41,899 nt of DNA from Mycobacterium sp. (GCF_029961025.1 NZ_JASBVP010000010.1:1-41899); one strand, 5' to 3'; counted from the stretch's first letter, positions 11,730 through 25,333 are shown. Program-made: numbers and translations. Notes: generated by a model from the sequence alone, not told the origin.

Positions 11730-12710
11730 ATGCGGGACACACCCATGCGGGACAAAGACGAGAAGCCTGGCGTCGACCCCATGCTGCTGAAGGTACTGGA
11801 CGCGGTTCCATTCCGGTTAACGGCCGACGACGGGGTCGACGCCGCGCGGCAGCGGCTGCGCAACCTGCCCCGCCGCCCGGTGCATCCCGAGTTGCGCGTC
11901 GAGAACCGTGTCATCGACGGCCCGGAGGACGAGATCGCGATCCGGATCTATTGGCCGGCAACGGAACTACCCTCACCTGTGGTGCTGTATTTCCACGGCG
12001 GCGGATTCGTCGTGGGCGACTTGGACACCCACGACGGAATCGCGCGCTGGCATGCCGTCGGCGCCGGGGCGATCGTGGTTTCCGTCGATTACCGGCTGGC
12101 GCCCGAGCATCCCTACCCGGCAGCGATCGAGGATGCCTGGGCCGCAACACAATGGGTCGCCGATCACGGCCGCGGCATCGGGGCCGATCCGGCCCGTATG
12201 GGCCTGGCCGGCGACTCGGCGGGCGGCACCATCGCCGCGGTGATCGCGCAGCGCGCCCGCGATGACGGCGGCCCGCCGATCGCCTTTCAGCTGCTGTGGT
12301 ATCCGTCCACGCTGTGGGACCCATCGCTGCCGTCGTTCACCGAGAACGCCGCCGCGCCCATCCTCGACCGTCACGCCATCGCCGCGTTTTCCCGGTGGTA
12401 CGCAGGGGAAGTCGACGTGACCGATCCACCGGCCGGGATGGCGCCGGGCCGGGCGCAGAACCTGGCCGGCCTGCCGCCCGCCTACATCGGCGTCGCCGGT
12501 CACGACCCGCTGCGCGACGACGGGATCCGCTACGGCGAGTTGCTCGCCGCCGCCGGCGTGCCCGTCGAGGTGCACAACGCCGAGTCGCTGGTGCACGGGT
12601 ATCTCGGCTACGCCGGCGTGGTGCCGGCCGCCGCCGCGGCCATGAACCGCGGGCTGGCGGCGCTGCGCGCTGCGCTGCACGGCTCCCCGGTGGATGCGGC
12701 GGGTGTGTGA
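11730..12710 (+). CDS. lipI: LipI-type esterase/lipase (hormone-sensitive lipase family)
   Basis: This alpha/beta-hydrolase belongs to the HSL (bacterial family IV) group, which hydrolyses short to medium acyl esters. The oxyanion motif HGGG is at 89-92, the nucleophile is S163 in GDSAGG, and the rest of the triad is D259 (GHDPLRDDG) and H289 (LVHGY). Blocks such as KVLDAVPFRL, RQRLRNLPRRPVHPELRV and SRWYAGEVDV are those of M. tuberculosis LipI (Rv1400c). No signal peptide or membrane segment is seen, so it is probably cytosolic. At 326 residues it has the full family length. It converges on metK. Confidence 0.9.
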   Translation: MRDTPMRDKDEKPGVDPMLLKVLDAVPFRLTADDGVDAARQRLRNLPRRPVHPELRVENRVIDGPEDEIAIRIYWPATELPSPVVLYFHGGGFVVGDLDTHDGIARWHAVGAGAIVVSVDYRLAPEHPYPAAIEDAWAATQWVADHGRGIGADPARMGLAGDSAGGTIAAVIAQRARDDGGPPIAFQLLWYPSTLWDPSLPSFTENAAAPILDRHAIAAFSRWYAGEVDVTDPPAGMAPGRAQNLAGLPPAYIGVAGHDPLRDDGIRYGELLAAAGVPVEVHNAESLVHGYLGYAGVVPAAAAAMNRGLAALRAALHGSPVDAAGV

Positions 12711-12744
12711 CTTGGCGGCCCCACAGCGATGTTTCGACCCCGAA

Positions 12745-12772
12745 CGCCCGACGGCGACCGGCTCGTCAGGCG
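12745..12772 (-). terminator. Hairpin overlapping the metK stop
   Basis: CGCCTGACG (minus strand, including the metK stop codon) can pair with CGTCGGGCG over a 10-nt loop: nine pairs with one G-U. It sits between convergent lipI and metK. There is no U-tract, so this is a candidate only. Confidence 0.35.
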
Positions 12773-13983
12773 ACCGCGTTCTTCAGGTCGTCGACCTTGT
12801 CGAGCCGCTCCCACGGCAGGTCGAGGTCGTTGCGACCGAAATGCCCGTAGGCGGCGGTCTGCGCGTAGATCGGGCGCAACAGGTCCAGGTCGCGGATGAT
12901 CGCCCCCGGCCGCAGGTCGAACACCTCGCCGATGGCCCGCTCGATCTTGGCCGGGTCGACGGTCTCGGTGCCGAACGTCTCGACGAACAGCCCGACCGGG
13001 GCGGCTTTGCCGATGGCGTAGGCCACCTGCACTTCCACCCGTTCCGCCAGCCCGGCGGCGACGACGTTCTTGGCCACCCAGCGCGTCGCGTAGGCTCCGG
13101 AGCGGTCCACCTTGGACGGGTCCTTGCCGGAGAAAGCACCGCCGCCGTGGCGGGCCCAGCCGCCGTAGGTGTCGACGATGATCTTGCGGCCGGTCAACCC
13201 GGCGTCACCCATCGGACCCCCGATGACGAACTTGCCGGTCGGGTTGACCAGCAGCCGTACCGACGACGTGTCCAGGGTGTCGTGGGCCAGGTCGTCGAGC
13301 ACGGTGTTGAGCACCTTCTCCCGGATATCGGGCGTCAGGGTGTCTTCCAGGTCGATATCGGCGGCGTGCTGGGTGGAGATGACGACGGTGTCCAGCCGCA
13401 CCGGGGTGTTGCCGTCGAAGGCGATGGTGACCTGCGTCTTGCCGTCGGGACGCAGATACGGCAGCACGCCGTTCTTGCGCACCTCGGCCAGCCGTCGGGC
13501 CAGCCGGTGCGCCAGCGCGATGGGCAGCGGCATCAGCTCCGGGGTGTCGCTGATGGCGTAGCCGAACATCAGGCCCTGATCCCCGGCCCCCTGCGCGGCC
13601 AGCGGGTCCGAGACGCCTTCGACGCGCGCCTCGTGGGCGGTGTCGACACCTTGGGCAATGTCCGGCGACTGCTTGCCGATAGCGATGTTCACCCCGCAGG
13701 AGGCCCCGTCGAAACCCTTGTCCGACGAGTCGTAGCCGATCTCTAGGATGCGCTCCCGAACCGTGGTGGTGATGTCGGCGAAGGCCTCCTTGGCGCTCGT
13801 GGTCACCTCCCCCACGACGTGCACCTGCCCGGTGGTGACCAGCGTCTCCACCGCGACCCGGGAGCCGGGATCCTGGGCTAAAAGCGCATCGAGTATCGAG
13901 TCGCTGATGGCATCGCAGATCTTGTCGGGATGCCCCTCGGTCACTGACTCGCTGGTAAACAGCCGGCCCGTCGCACTCACCAC
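12766..13983 (-). CDS. metK: S-adenosylmethionine synthetase
   Basis: MetK makes S-adenosylmethionine from methionine and ATP, serving the methyltransferases of the cell. The sequence is very close to M. tuberculosis MetK throughout: GHPDK at 17-21, [11 protein letters not shown], the P-loop-like [16 protein letters not shown], and the C-terminal [15 protein letters not shown]. Two adjacent GTG codons (13983 and 13980) could start translation. GGAAGGA lies 4 and 7 nt upstream of them respectively, so 13980 has the better spacing (404 residues); I report the longer form (405). A TATAAT box is 55-60 nt upstream. Confidence 0.96.
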   Translation of the reverse strand: MVSATGRLFTSESVTEGHPDKICDAISDSILDALLAQDPGSRVAVETLVTTGQVHVVGEVTTSAKEAFADITTTVRERILEIGYDSSDKGFDGASCGVNIAIGKQSPDIAQGVDTAHEARVEGVSDPLAAQGAGDQGLMFGYAISDTPELMPLPIALAHRLARRLAEVRKNGVLPYLRPDGKTQVTIAFDGNTPVRLDTVVISTQHAADIDLEDTLTPDIREKVLNTVLDDLAHDTLDTSSVRLLVNPTGKFVIGGPMGDAGLTGRKIIVDTYGGWARHGGGAFSGKDPSKVDRSGAYATRWVAKNVVAAGLAERVEVQVAYAIGKAAPVGLFVETFGTETVDPAKIERAIGEVFDLRPGAIIRDLDLLRPIYAQTAAYGHFGRNDLDLPWERLDKVDDLKNAVA

Positions 13984-14038
13984 CCCATCCTTCCGCCTCG
14001 CCTAAGAACATCGCCCGTCGAAAATGTTAGCCAGACAA

Positions 14039-14044
14039 ATTATA
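14039..14044 (-). promoter_or_regulatory. Candidate -10 (TATAAT) of metK
   Basis: The minus strand reads GATATAATTTGTC here, a perfect TATAAT in a locally A/T-rich patch of otherwise GC-rich DNA. It would give a 5' leader of about 45-50 nt. A second hexamer, TAACAT (14029-14024), is an alternative. No TTGACA-like -35 is evident. Confidence 0.45.
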
Positions 14045-14116
14045 TCGGCCGTGGTCTGCTCCGACCCGCGGGTGCCCCGGGACCGGAACCACCACCTCGA
14101 GGTGCGTTGGCCCACC

Positions 14117-15358
14117 CTATCCGTCGTGGCCGTGCAGGAACGCGGCGACCGCGTCCACGATACGACTGGCCATCAGCGTCTTGGAGCCGTGCGGCAACGC
14201 CGACTCGGTGCCGTCGGAGGCCAGCAGCCAGCCGTCGTTGCTGTCGACCTCGAACGCCCGTCCGTCCCCGACGGCGTTGACCACCAGCAGATCACAGCCC
14301 TTGCGGCGCAACTTATCCCGGGCGTGAAACAGCACATCGCCGTGGGTGTCACCGGTCTCGGCGGCGAACCCGACAATGGCCCGCATTATGGGAAGCTGAC
14401 CCTCGGCTCGGGCGCGCACCACACCGGCCAGCACATCGTCGTTGCGTACCAGTTCGATCGTCGGCGATGCCTCGACGCCCTTTTTGATCTTGGCCGCCGC
14501 CACCCGCGCGGGCCGGAAGTCCGCGACGGCGGCCGCCATCACCAGCACGTGGGTGTCCGGGGCGTGCTTGGACACCGCGTCGCGCATCTGCTGCGCCGAG
14601 CTGACGTGCACCACCTCGACTCCGGCGGGGTCGATGAGCCCGGCGGTATGCCCGGCGATCAGGGTCACCTCGGCGCCCCGCTGGGCGGCCACCCGTGCCA
14701 CCGCGTAACCCTGCTTGCCCGAGCTGCGGTTGCCGATATAGCGCACCGGGTCTATCGGCTCCCGGGTGCCGCCCGCGGTCACCAGCATCCGGCAGCCCGC
14801 AAGGTCATACGGCAACGCATCGGCGCGCTCCAGCAACAGCTGGGCAAACGTGGTGATCTCCTCCGCCTCGGGTAATCGGCCCGCTCCGCTGTCGGCGCCG
14901 GTCAGCCGGCCCGACGCCGGTTCCAGCACCACCGCCCCGCGGCGGCGCAGCGTGGCCACGTTGTCGACGGTGGCCGGATGCAACCACATCTCGGTGTGCA
15001 TCGCCGGCGCGAACAGCACCGGACATCGCGCCGTCAGCAGGGTGGCGGTCAGCAGATCGTCAGCCCGCCCGGCCGCCGCCCGGGCCAGCAGGTCGGCGGT
15101 GGCCGGCGCCACCACCACCAGTTCGGCCTCCTGGCCCAGGTGCACGTGCGGCACCAGCGGAACGTCCTCGAAGACCCCGGTGCACACCGGCTCACCGGAC
15201 AGCGCCTCGAAGGTGGCGGCCCCGACGAACCGCAGCGCGGATTCGGTGGGGATGACCCGCACCCGGTGACCGGCCTCGGCGAGCTGACGAACCACCGTGC
15301 ACGCCTTATAGGCGGCGATCCCCCCGGACACGCCGACGATGATCCGCTTGCGCTCCAT
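14117..15358 (-). CDS. coaBC: Phosphopantothenoylcysteine decarboxylase/synthetase (CoaBC)
   Basis: CoaBC performs two steps of coenzyme A synthesis. The C-terminal domain joins phosphopantothenate and cysteine (CTP-dependent), and the N-terminal FMN domain decarboxylates the product. The CoaC half shows GVSGGIAAYKA at the N terminus, HVHLGQEAELVVVAPATA, and the substrate-clamp PAMHTEMW. The CoaB half starts near residue 190 with VTAGGTREPIDPVRYIGN followed by RSSGKQG; it includes AAAVADFRP and the lysine-rich KIKK used in nucleotide binding. Length is 413 residues, normal for mycobacteria. It lies 77 nt after rpoZ in the gmk-rpoZ-coaBC order found across actinobacteria. Confidence 0.95.
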   Translation of the reverse strand: MERKRIIVGVSGGIAAYKACTVVRQLAEAGHRVRVIPTESALRFVGAATFEALSGEPVCTGVFEDVPLVPHVHLGQEAELVVVAPATADLLARAAAGRADDLLTATLLTARCPVLFAPAMHTEMWLHPATVDNVATLRRRGAVVLEPASGRLTGADSGAGRLPEAEEITTFAQLLLERADALPYDLAGCRMLVTAGGTREPIDPVRYIGNRSSGKQGYAVARVAAQRGAEVTLIAGHTAGLIDPAGVEVVHVSSAQQMRDAVSKHAPDTHVLVMAAAVADFRPARVAAAKIKKGVEASPTIELVRNDDVLAGVVRARAEGQLPIMRAIVGFAAETGDTHGDVLFHARDKLRRKGCDLLVVNAVGDGRAFEVDSNDGWLLASDGTESALPHGSKTLMASRIVDAVAAFLHGHDG

Positions 15359-15435
15359 CAGCTCGGCCCGTTCACCATCGGACTGATGTCGCGCCGCTTG
15401 TCGCCGAGCGTCATCGCAGGCCCGCCCCGACCGTG

Positions 15436-15768
15436 CTATTCGCCTTCGGTGTGCTCGAGCAGGCCGGCGTGAATTTCCCGCAACGCGATGGAGAGCGGCT
15501 TTTCATGCAAGCCCGGCTCGACCAGCGGGCCGACGTATTCGAGGATGCCCTCCCCGAGCTGGTTGTAGTAGTCGTTGATCTGGCGGGCCCGCTTCGCCGC
15601 GAAGATCACCAGGGCATATTTGCTCGACACCCGCTCGAGCAACTCGTCGATCGGCGGGTTGGTGAGGCCCAGCGGGACATCGTAGGCAACCGCAGCGCCC
15701 GTGGCCGGGTCGGGATGCTCCCCGGCGGGAACGGCGGCCAGTCGCGCGTCGGATTGCGAAGTGCTCAC
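15436..15768 (-). CDS. rpoZ: RNA polymerase omega subunit
   Basis: Omega helps assemble and stabilise RNA polymerase by holding beta-prime. The 110-residue protein has the mycobacterial omega layout: a short acidic/polar N terminus, then [40 protein letters not shown], given here in two parts because it is the core of the fold ([20 protein letters not shown] and [20 protein letters not shown]). It ends in an acidic LEHTEGE tail. It starts at a GTG (15768) with AGGAG about 10 nt upstream. The gene lies 72 nt after gmk and 77 nt before coaBC, so all three probably share a transcript. Confidence 0.95.
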   Translation of the reverse strand: MSTSQSDARLAAVPAGEHPDPATGAAVAYDVPLGLTNPPIDELLERVSSKYALVIFAAKRARQINDYYNQLGEGILEYVGPLVEPGLHEKPLSIALREIHAGLLEHTEGE

Positions 15769-15840
15769 GTAGACGAATCTCCTGATGGCGTGGGGCGGCG
15801 GGATGGCGATAAGGTCACAGCAGAACCTTGACGAACCGCA

Positions 15841-16455
15841 TCAGGCGGTGTTCGGCGCGGTTCCCACCAGCAACGATACCAATTCGCTGCAGGCGGTCTC
15901 CAATCGGTTGTTCACGATCACACGATCGAAGTCCCGCTGAGCCGCCAACTCGGCGCGCGCGGTGGCCAACCGGCGGCGGATCGCCTCCGGGGTTTCGGTC
16001 CCGCGGCCGACCAGCCTGGCCTCCAGATCCTCCCAACTCGGCGGTGCCAGAAACACGGTGAGGGCCTCGGGCATCGCCTTTTTGATGGCGCGCGCGCCGG
16101 CCAGGTCGACCTCGATGAGCACCGGGCATCCCGACGCGGCGGCCTCCCGGACCGGCTGGGCCAACGTGCCCGAGCGGTGCAACCCACCGTGGATCTCCGC
16201 CCACTCCAGCAGGGCTCCCTGCTCGATCAGCTCTTGAAAGCGGGCCGGGGTCACAAAGTGGTAGTCGACGCCGTCGACCTCCCCCGGCCTGGGCGCCCGG
16301 GTCGTGACCGACACGCTAAAGCGCAGGTCGGGGATGCGCTCTCGCAGACACCGCACCAGTGTCGACTTTCCGACCGCGGAGGGGCCGGACAGCACCACCA
16401 CGCGCCCGGTGCCGCCCCGACAACGCTCACCGTCCGGTTCCCGGTCGTCGCCCAC
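15841..16455 (-). CDS. gmk: Guanylate kinase
   Basis: Gmk phosphorylates GMP to GDP with ATP, feeding GTP and riboflavin synthesis. The P-loop GPSAVGKST is at 24-32. It is followed by the GMP-binding [18 protein letters not shown] segment and [15 protein letters not shown], then a conserved [11 protein letters not shown] set the start at the GTG at 16455 because AGGAG lies 5 nt upstream. This gives 204 residues, close to the mycobacterial length. The frame continues upstream to 16509 without similarity to the family. mihF lies 72 nt upstream. Confidence 0.94.
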   Translation of the reverse strand: MGDDREPDGERCRGGTGRVVVLSGPSAVGKSTLVRCLRERIPDLRFSVSVTTRAPRPGEVDGVDYHFVTPARFQELIEQGALLEWAEIHGGLHRSGTLAQPVREAAASGCPVLIEVDLAGARAIKKAMPEALTVFLAPPSWEDLEARLVGRGTETPEAIRRRLATARAELAAQRDFDRVIVNNRLETACSELVSLLVGTAPNTA

Positions 16456-16527
16456 CGCCGCTCCTGATCCTGCCGCCCGACCTCGAAGGCGCCGCGAGCC
16501 CCGCTCCACGGGCGCATCGTCGGCGGG

Positions 16528-16845
16528 TTAGGCGGAGCCGAACTTTTCCAGCAATGCCTTACGCTGACGATCGCCGAGCCCGCGCAGCCGCCGGGTCGGC
16601 GCGATCTCAAGCTCGGTCATGATTTCCTGCGCTTTGACCTTGCCCACCTTCGGCAACGCCTCAAGCAGCGCCGACACCTTCATCTTGCCCAAGACCTCGT
16701 CGGTCTCGGCGTCCTTGAGCACTTGTTTCAGGCTGGTGCCGCCACGCTTGAGTCGATCCTTGAGCTCGGCTCGCGCTCGACGGGCGGCGGCAGCCTTCTC
16801 CAACGCGGCCGTGCGCTGTTCGTCGGTCAACTGGGGAAGGGCCAC
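16528..16845 (-). CDS. mihF: Mycobacterial integration host factor mIHF
   Basis: mIHF is an abundant, essential nucleoid-associated protein of mycobacteria, first found as the host factor for phage L5 integration. The 105 residues start VALPQLTDEQRTAALEKA, then a basic helix (ARRARAELKDRLKRGG). A helix-two-turn-helix DNA-binding region follows (LPKVGKVKAQEIM, then APTRRLRGLGDRQRKALLEKF). The GTG at 16845 has GGAGGA 3 nt upstream (GGAGGAATC then GTG) and gives exactly the known mature form. The frame is open for 23 further codons that match nothing. It precedes gmk. Confidence 0.95.
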   Translation of the reverse strand: MALPQLTDEQRTAALEKAAAARRARAELKDRLKRGGTSLKQVLKDAETDEVLGKMKVSALLEALPKVGKVKAQEIMTELEIAPTRRLRGLGDRQRKALLEKFGSA

Positions 16846-17223
16846 GATTCCTCCGTCTCCTCGATCTGGGTTTGTCTCAGCCGGTACTCCAGCCGCGCAG
16901 ACGACCGTACCCACGGTATCCGACGAAATCTAACCCGCCCCCTGGCTGGCAGCCGCAAAGGCCCAGCGTGCCGGGCCCGTCAACGCGTCGTTTTGGTTGC
17001 CGGCAGCCAACCGGCCCGCCGCCGCCCCAGCGGTGCCGTCCTGCTGGAATAAACACCGATCATGCTGCCTGCCAACGTTTTTCAGCGGCACTGCCGGCGT
17101 CGCGATCACCGGCGGTGCACCCGCACCGATGGCACCCGGGCACACCGCGAACCCGACCGCCGCCGGTGACGCGCCTCACGGCGTGTCGGGCGTGTCGCCC
17201 GCCACCCCCCGCGCCGCCCGACG
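16846..17223. other. Intergenic region between mihF and pyrF
   Basis: These 378 bp hold no gene I can support. On the minus strand two TANNNT hexamers (TACCGT at 16918-16913 and TACGGT at 16909-16904) lie 59-73 nt upstream of the mihF start and are candidate promoters for mihF-gmk-rpoZ. In M. tuberculosis a PE/PPE pair (PE15/PPE20) occupies this interval; nothing like a PE or PPE N terminus is visible here. Short open frames in the gap lack family similarity. Confidence 0.6.
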
Positions 17224-18081
17224 TCAGTCCTGCGGTCCGGCGTCGGTGCTCAGCAGCGAGGATGTGACGGCGTCCCGCAGCCGCTCGGCCGCCGCCCGCA
17301 GCCGCGTCACGTCGGGTCCGGCCCGCAACACCGCGCGCGCCACCGCGGGCAGCAGCTGGCCGGGTGCCGCCCCGCCCAGGCCGGCGAGCGCTTCCACCCG
17401 CCCGCCCTGCGCCCCGATCCCGGGCACCAGCACCGGTCCGCCCAGGGCGCTGACGTCCGGCACCCCGCCGGGGTCGCGGGCCAGGGTCGCGCCGACGACC
17501 ACCCCGACGTAGCCCGGCTCGGGCCCGGCCTCCCGGTTGACGGCGGCCGCCTGGTCGACGATCCACTGCGCCACCGTGCGGCCGTCGACAGCGGCGCGCT
17601 GCACCCCCGCCGCCTCCGGATTAGACGTGGCCGCCAGCACGAACACCCCGCGCCCGTGGGCCGCAGCGGTCTGCAACAGCGGCCGTAGCGAGCCGAACCC
17701 CAGATACGGCGACGCGGTGACGGCGTCGGCGGCCAGCGGCGAGTCACCCGCCCAGGCGGCCGCGTAGGCCGCCATCGTCGAGCCGATGTCGCCGCGTTTG
17801 GCATCGGCCAGCACCAGCACGCCGGCGTCGCGCAGCGCGGCGATGGTGCGCTCCAGCACCGCGTAGCCCGCGGCACCGTAAGCCTCGAAGAACGCCACCT
17901 GCGGCTTGACGACCGCAAAACCGGAGTAGGCCTGCACGCAGATGTCGCAAAACGCCGCCAGACCGGCGGGGGTGGCCGGCAGCCGCCACGCCCGCAGCAA
18001 TTGCGGGTGCGGGTCGATGCCCAGACACAGCGGCCCCCGGCGTGTCATCGCGTCGGCCAGCCGGGCTCCGAACCCGGGCAC
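17224..18081 (-). CDS. pyrF: Orotidine 5'-phosphate decarboxylase (type 2)
   Basis: PyrF decarboxylates OMP to UMP, the last step of de novo pyrimidine synthesis. The 285-residue sequence is of the longer type-2 class: GIDPHPQLL near the N terminus, [15 protein letters not shown] at about 55-69, and the catalytic [10 protein letters not shown] with D93, K95 and D98. The phosphate-binding loop appears as [12 protein letters not shown] and VPGIGAQGG. It starts at a GTG two bases after the carB stop, so it is the last gene of the pyr operon. The C-terminal tail after about 260 is variable. Confidence 0.95.
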   Translation of the reverse strand: MPGFGARLADAMTRRGPLCLGIDPHPQLLRAWRLPATPAGLAAFCDICVQAYSGFAVVKPQVAFFEAYGAAGYAVLERTIAALRDAGVLVLADAKRGDIGSTMAAYAAAWAGDSPLAADAVTASPYLGFGSLRPLLQTAAAHGRGVFVLAATSNPEAAGVQRAAVDGRTVAQWIVDQAAAVNREAGPEPGYVGVVVGATLARDPGGVPDVSALGGPVLVPGIGAQGGRVEALAGLGGAAPGQLLPAVARAVLRAGPDVTRLRAAAERLRDAVTSSLLSTDAGPQD

Positions 18082-18083
18082 CG

Positions 18084-21430
<3,347 letters not shown>

Positions 21431-21431
<1 letters not shown>

Positions 21432-22555
21432 TATCGCCCCTGCGCTGCCATCAGGTCGGCGAACTGGTCGAACAGATACTCCGCGTCGTGCGGGCCGGCC
21501 GCCGCCTCCGGGTGGTATTGCACCGAAAACGCTTTACCACTCACGAGTTTGACACCCTCGACGACCCCGTCGTTGGCGCAGGTGTGGCTGACGACGGCCG
21601 GTCCGAACGGGGTGTCGAAACGCTGACCCGCCTCCCCCTCCAGCGCGAAGCCGTGGTTTTGCGCGGTGATGGCGACCCGCCCGGTGGCGTGGTCGATGAC
21701 CGGGATGTTGATCCCGCGGTGGCCGAACACCATCTTGTACGTCGACAAGCCCAGCGCCCGCCCCAGGATTTGGTTACCGAAACAGATGCCGAACAACGGG
21801 ATTCCGGCGTCCAGCACCGCGCGGGTCAGCGCCACCAGGTGATCGGCGGTGGCCGGGTCACCGGGACCGTTGGACAAAAACACCCCGTCGGGGCCGAGTT
21901 CGCTGATCTGCTCGAACGTCGCCGACGACGGCAGCACGTGGCTGCGGATACCACGACGGGCGAAGTTGCGGGGGGTGTTGGCCTTGATCCCGAGGTCCAC
22001 CGCGGCCACGGTAAACCGGGGCGGGCCTTGGGGTTCGACGACGTAGCCGGCCGCGGTGCTGACCTGGCCGGCAAGGTCGGCGCCGAGCATCGGCGGCTGG
22101 GCCCGCACCCGCGCGATCAGCTCGGCCGGCTCGGCGAGCGCCGCGCCGGAAAACACCCCTGCCCGCATCGAACCGCGGTTACGCAGGTGCCGCACCACGG
22201 TGCGGGTGTCGACGCCGGCCGCCCCCACGATCCGCTGGCGCACCAGCTCTTCTTCCAGCGTGCCGGCCGCCCGCCAGCTCGAGGCCCGCGGCGAGGGGTC
22301 GCGCACCACGTAGCCCGCCACCCAGATCCGCTCGCCGCGGCTCTCGGAATCCTCGCCGTTCCAGCCGGTGTTGCCGATCTGCGGGGCGGTGGCCACCACG
22401 ATCTGGCGGTGATAGCTGGGATCGGTCAGGGTCTCCTGATAGCCGGACATGGCGGTGCAAAACACCGCCTCGCCGAGCGTCTGGCCCACCGCGCCGAACG
22501 ACCTCCCGGCGAAGATGCGGCCATCCTCGAGCACCAGCAGGGCGCGCTCGCTCAT
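21431..22555 (-). CDS. carA: Carbamoyl-phosphate synthase small chain
   Basis: CarA is the glutamine amidotransferase subunit that releases ammonia for CarB. The N-terminal CPSase domain has [18 protein letters not shown] (31-48). The C-terminal class I glutaminase domain has the nucleophile C258 in GICFGNQ and the partners H348 and E350 in QYHPE. SNGPGDP at 228-234 is a further family block. Length is 374 residues, normal for mycobacteria. Its ATG overlaps the upstream membrane-protein stop by one base (TGATG) and its stop overlaps the carB start, so the three genes should be translationally coupled. Confidence 0.97.
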
Positions 22556-23055
22556 CAGCCGGCCTCCGGCAGCCAGCGGGCGTAGTCGCCGGTGTCATCG
22601 CCGCGAAACCCGGTGTCGATCTCGACGCCCGACGGCAACCGCCACCTGATCGCCAGGATGCCGTTGCGGGCACCGACCTTTCCGGTCAGGGCGCGTTCGG
22701 TGCGAATGGCCGTGATCGACTCCTGGGGAATCCAGATCGGGCGCCCGCCGCTGCGCTGCACCATGATGCCCTCGGGGTAGCGGGTCAGCACCGCCTTGGT
22801 GCGGTAACCCAGATCGCCGACGGCGACCCGGTCATGCCCGTCGGGCGCCAGCGTGCACCCCACATACACCCCGCGAGTGGGCGCGACGATCGGCTCACCG
22901 ACCGTGTCGGGCACGGCGGGCAGCGTGCCGACCAGCGCGGCCTGGCGCTGCGACCGATCCCGCCAGCCGCGCATCATCAGCCGGATCACCACGGCGATCA
23001 CCACCACCAGCGCCGCGGCGAACACCAGCGACCCGACCAGGACGGCGGAGCTCAT
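22555..23055 (-). CDS. Single-pass membrane protein of the pyr operon (Rv1382-like)
   Basis: This is a 166-residue protein with one N-terminal membrane helix (about 5-27, [20 protein letters not shown]). A basic stretch ([14 protein letters not shown]) follows, then a soluble domain of about 125 residues with repeated beta-strand patterns ([20 protein letters not shown], then ITAIRTE). The ATG at 23055 forms ATGA with the pyrC stop; a GTG at 23064 is an alternative. A gene of this type sits between pyrC and carA in M. tuberculosis (Rv1382), annotated there only as a probable export or membrane protein. Its function is unknown. The fixed place inside the operon suggests a link to pyrimidine synthesis, which is inference. 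Confidence 0.85.
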   Translation of the reverse strand: MSSAVLVGSLVFAAALVVVIAVVIRLMMRGWRDRSQRQAALVGTLPAVPDTVGEPIVAPTRGVYVGCTLAPDGHDRVAVGDLGYRTKAVLTRYPEGIMVQRSGGRPIWIPQESITAIRTERALTGKVGARNGILAIRWRLPSGVEIDTGFRGDDTGDYARWLPEAG

Positions 23056-24368
23056 GCCGGGCACTTCCCGTCGCGGGCGGTGATCTTGCCGCGCAGCAGG
23101 GTCGCGGTCACGGTCGCCGGCAGCGTCATCGACTCGTAGGGGGTGTTGGCCGAGCGGCTGGCCAGACCGGCCCCGGTGACCGTCCAGGTGGCGTCGGGAT
23201 CGACCACGGTGAGGTTGGCCGGCTCACCGACCTCCAACGGGCGGCCGTGATCGGGCAGCCCGGCGATGCGCGCGGGATTCTCGCTCATCACCCGTGCGAC
23301 GTCACGCCAGCTCAGCAAGCCGGGCACCACCATCGTCGCCGCCACCACCGACAGCGCGGTCTGCAGGCCCAGCATCCCGGGAAGCGCCGCGGAAAATTCG
23401 ACCCGCTTTTCGTGCTCGGCGTGCGGGGCGTGATCGGTGGCCACACAGTCGATAACACCCTCAACCAGCGCTTGCCGCAACGCGGCGGCGTCGGCCGCCT
23501 CCCGCAGCGGCGGGTTGACCCGGTTCACCCCGTCATAGGTCGCCAGTCGCCGGTCGTCGAGCAGCAGGTGATGCGGCGTCACCTCTGCTGTGATCGCAAT
23601 GCCTTGCGCTTTAGCCCATTTGAGGATTTCGACGGTGCCGGCGGTGGAGGCGTGACAGATGTGCACCCGGGCGCCGGCGTCGCGGGCCAGCAGAGCGTCG
23701 CGGGCGACGATCGCCTCCTCGGCCGCCCGCGGCCAGCCCGCCAGCCCCAGCCGGGCGGCGTGGGGCCCCTCGTGCGCGACCGCGCCGACGGTCAGTCTGG
23801 GCTCCTCGGCGTGCTGGGCGATCAGCACGCCCAGGCCGGTGGCGTATTCCAGGGCGCGGCGCATCACCAGCGGATCGGCCACACAGTTGCCGTCGTCGGA
23901 GAACATCCGCACCTGCGCCGCCCCGGCGGCCATCATGCCCATCTCGGTGAGCTCGGCTCCGGCCAGCCCCACGGTGACCGCCCCGACCGGGTGCACGTCA
24001 ACCAGCCCGACCTGCTGGCCGCGGTGCCAGACGTAGTCGGTGACCACCGGGCTGTCGGCCACCGGGGTGGTGTTGGGCATCGCAAACACCGCCGTGTATC
24101 CGCCGAGAGCCGCGGCCGCCGAGCCGGTCTCGATGTCCTCGGCGTATTCGCGGCCGGGCTCGCGCAGGTGGGTGTGCAGGTCGACCAGCCCGGGCAGCAG
24201 CACCTGGCCGGTGGCCTCGATGACGTCCAGGCCTTGTCCCAGGCCTTGTCGCAGGCCTCCGGACTCCGGGAGCCGCGCGCCGATGCGTGCGATCTGGCCG
24301 TCGTCGACCAGCACGTCGACGCGCTCGCCTTCCCCGTACAAACGCACCCCGCGGAGCAGCACGCTCAC
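23052..24368 (-). CDS. pyrC: Dihydroorotase
   Basis: PyrC cyclises carbamoyl aspartate to dihydroorotate in a zinc-dependent amidohydrolase barrel. Metal ligands appear as [10 protein letters not shown] (H65, H67), with later ligands in HICHAST and the catalytic aspartate in CVATDHAPH. The product is 438 residues, about eight longer than in M. tuberculosis. The extra residues fall at 36-48, where a 12-bp tandem repeat encodes a [10 protein letters not shown] stretch just before the [12 protein letters not shown] strand. The GTG at 24368 overlaps the pyrB stop (GTGA). The insertion is on the edge of the small beta domain, so activity is probably unaffected. Confidence 0.95.
   Translation of the reverse strand: MSVLLRGVRLYGEGERVDVLVDDGQIARIGARLPESGGLRQGLGQGLDVIEATGQVLLPGLVDLHTHLREPGREYAEDIETGSAAAALGGYTAVFAMPNTTPVADSPVVTDYVWHRGQQVGLVDVHPVGAVTVGLAGAELTEMGMMAAGAAQVRMFSDDGNCVADPLVMRRALEYATGLGVLIAQHAEEPRLTVGAVAHEGPHAARLGLAGWPRAAEEAIVARDALLARDAGARVHICHASTAGTVEILKWAKAQGIAITAEVTPHHLLLDDRRLATYDGVNRVNPPLREAADAAALRQALVEGVIDCVATDHAPHAEHEKRVEFSAALPGMLGLQTALSVVAATMVVPGLLSWRDVARVMSENPARIAGLPDHGRPLEVGEPANLTVVDPDATWTVTGAGLASRSANTPYESMTLPATVTATLLRGKITARDGKCPA
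24229..24258. repeat. 12-bp tandem repeat inside pyrC (2.5 copies)
   Basis: AGGCCTTGTCCC (24229-24240) is followed by AGGCCTTGTCGC (24241-24252) and the half copy AGGCCT. In frame it encodes the Gly-Leu-Arg/Gly-Gln repeat of PyrC. Being a multiple of three, it can expand or contract without breaking the gene. Confidence 0.85.
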
Positions 24369-25333
24369 GCCGCGCCCTCTTTTCCGGCTTTTCCGGCCGA
24401 CCCGGTGCCGACCAGCAGATGGAACAGCACCGCCATCCGCACCTGTACGCCGTTGGAAACCTGTTGCAGCACAGCCGATTGCGACGAGTCGGCCACCGAG
24501 GACGCGATCTCCATGCCGCGCAGCATCGGGCCGGGATGCAGCACCACGGCATGCCCGGGAAGCAGCGCCTGGCGCCGATCAGACAACCCGTAGAGCACCG
24601 AGTACTCCCGCACCGACGGGAAGAACCCGCCGTGCATGCGCTCGGCCTGCACCCGCAGCATCAGCACCGCGTCGGCGGCGGGCAGCTCGGCGTCCAGGTC
24701 GTGGGAGACGGTGACCGGCCAGTCGGCCACCCCGACCGGCAGCAGCGTCGGCGGGGCCACCAGCACCACCTCGGCGCCCAGGGTGTCCAGCAGCATGACG
24801 TCGGAGCGGGCCACCCGGCTGTGCAGGATGTCACCGACGATCACCACCCGGCGGCCCTCGATGCCGCCGAGGCGCTGGCGGATGGTCAGCGCGTCCAGCA
24901 GCGCCTGGGTGGGGTGCTCGTGGGTGCCGTCGCCGGCATTGATCACACACGGGCCCCCGTCGGCGGTGGCGGTCCACTCGGCCAGCAGCTGCGCGGCGCC
25001 GGACGCCGGGTGGCGGATGATCAGCGCGTCGGCGCCGGCCGCACGCAGCGTCAGCGCGGTGTCGCGCAGCGACTCGCCCTTGCCCACCGAGGATCCGGCC
25101 ACGCTGAGGTTGATCACGTCGGCGCTCATCCACTTGCCGGCCACCTCGAAGGACACCCGGGTGCGGGTGGAGTTCTCGTAGAACATCGTGACCACGGTGC
25201 GCCCGCGCAGCGTCGGCAGCTTGCGCACCTCGCGGCCGACCAGCGCCTGCGCGAACCGGTCGGCGTCGTCGAGGATGGCGGTGGCGTCGTCGCGGGTCAG
25301 GTCGCCGGCCGCCAGCAGATGCCTGGGGGTCAC
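24365..25333 (-). CDS. pyrB: Aspartate carbamoyltransferase catalytic subunit
   Basis: PyrB transfers the carbamoyl group to aspartate, the committed step of pyrimidine synthesis. The carbamoyl-phosphate motif STRTR is at 55-59 ([13 protein letters not shown]). It is followed by the mobile-loop segment [11 protein letters not shown] and the [13 protein letters not shown] block. The aspartate-binding motif is seen as MLRVQAER, and HPGPMLRG is near the end. At 322 residues it is full length. No pyrI regulatory subunit is nearby, as expected for actinobacteria, where PyrR controls the operon. The start overlaps pyrR (GTGA) and the stop overlaps pyrC (GTGA). Confidence 0.96.
   Translation of the reverse strand: MTPRHLLAAGDLTRDDATAILDDADRFAQALVGREVRKLPTLRGRTVVTMFYENSTRTRVSFEVAGKWMSADVINLSVAGSSVGKGESLRDTALTLRAAGADALIIRHPASGAAQLLAEWTATADGGPCVINAGDGTHEHPTQALLDALTIRQRLGGIEGRRVVIVGDILHSRVARSDVMLLDTLGAEVVLVAPPTLLPVGVADWPVTVSHDLDAELPAADAVLMLRVQAERMHGGFFPSVREYSVLYGLSDRRQALLPGHAVVLHPGPMLRGMEIASSVADSSQSAVLQQVSNGVQVRMAVLFHLLVGTGSAGKAGKEGAA

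Noticed and set aside
16930..17566. Open frames between mihF and pyrF that might be PE/PPE remnants.
   Set aside because: No PE or PPE motif is present, one frame overlaps pyrF, and composition is that of non-coding GC-rich DNA.
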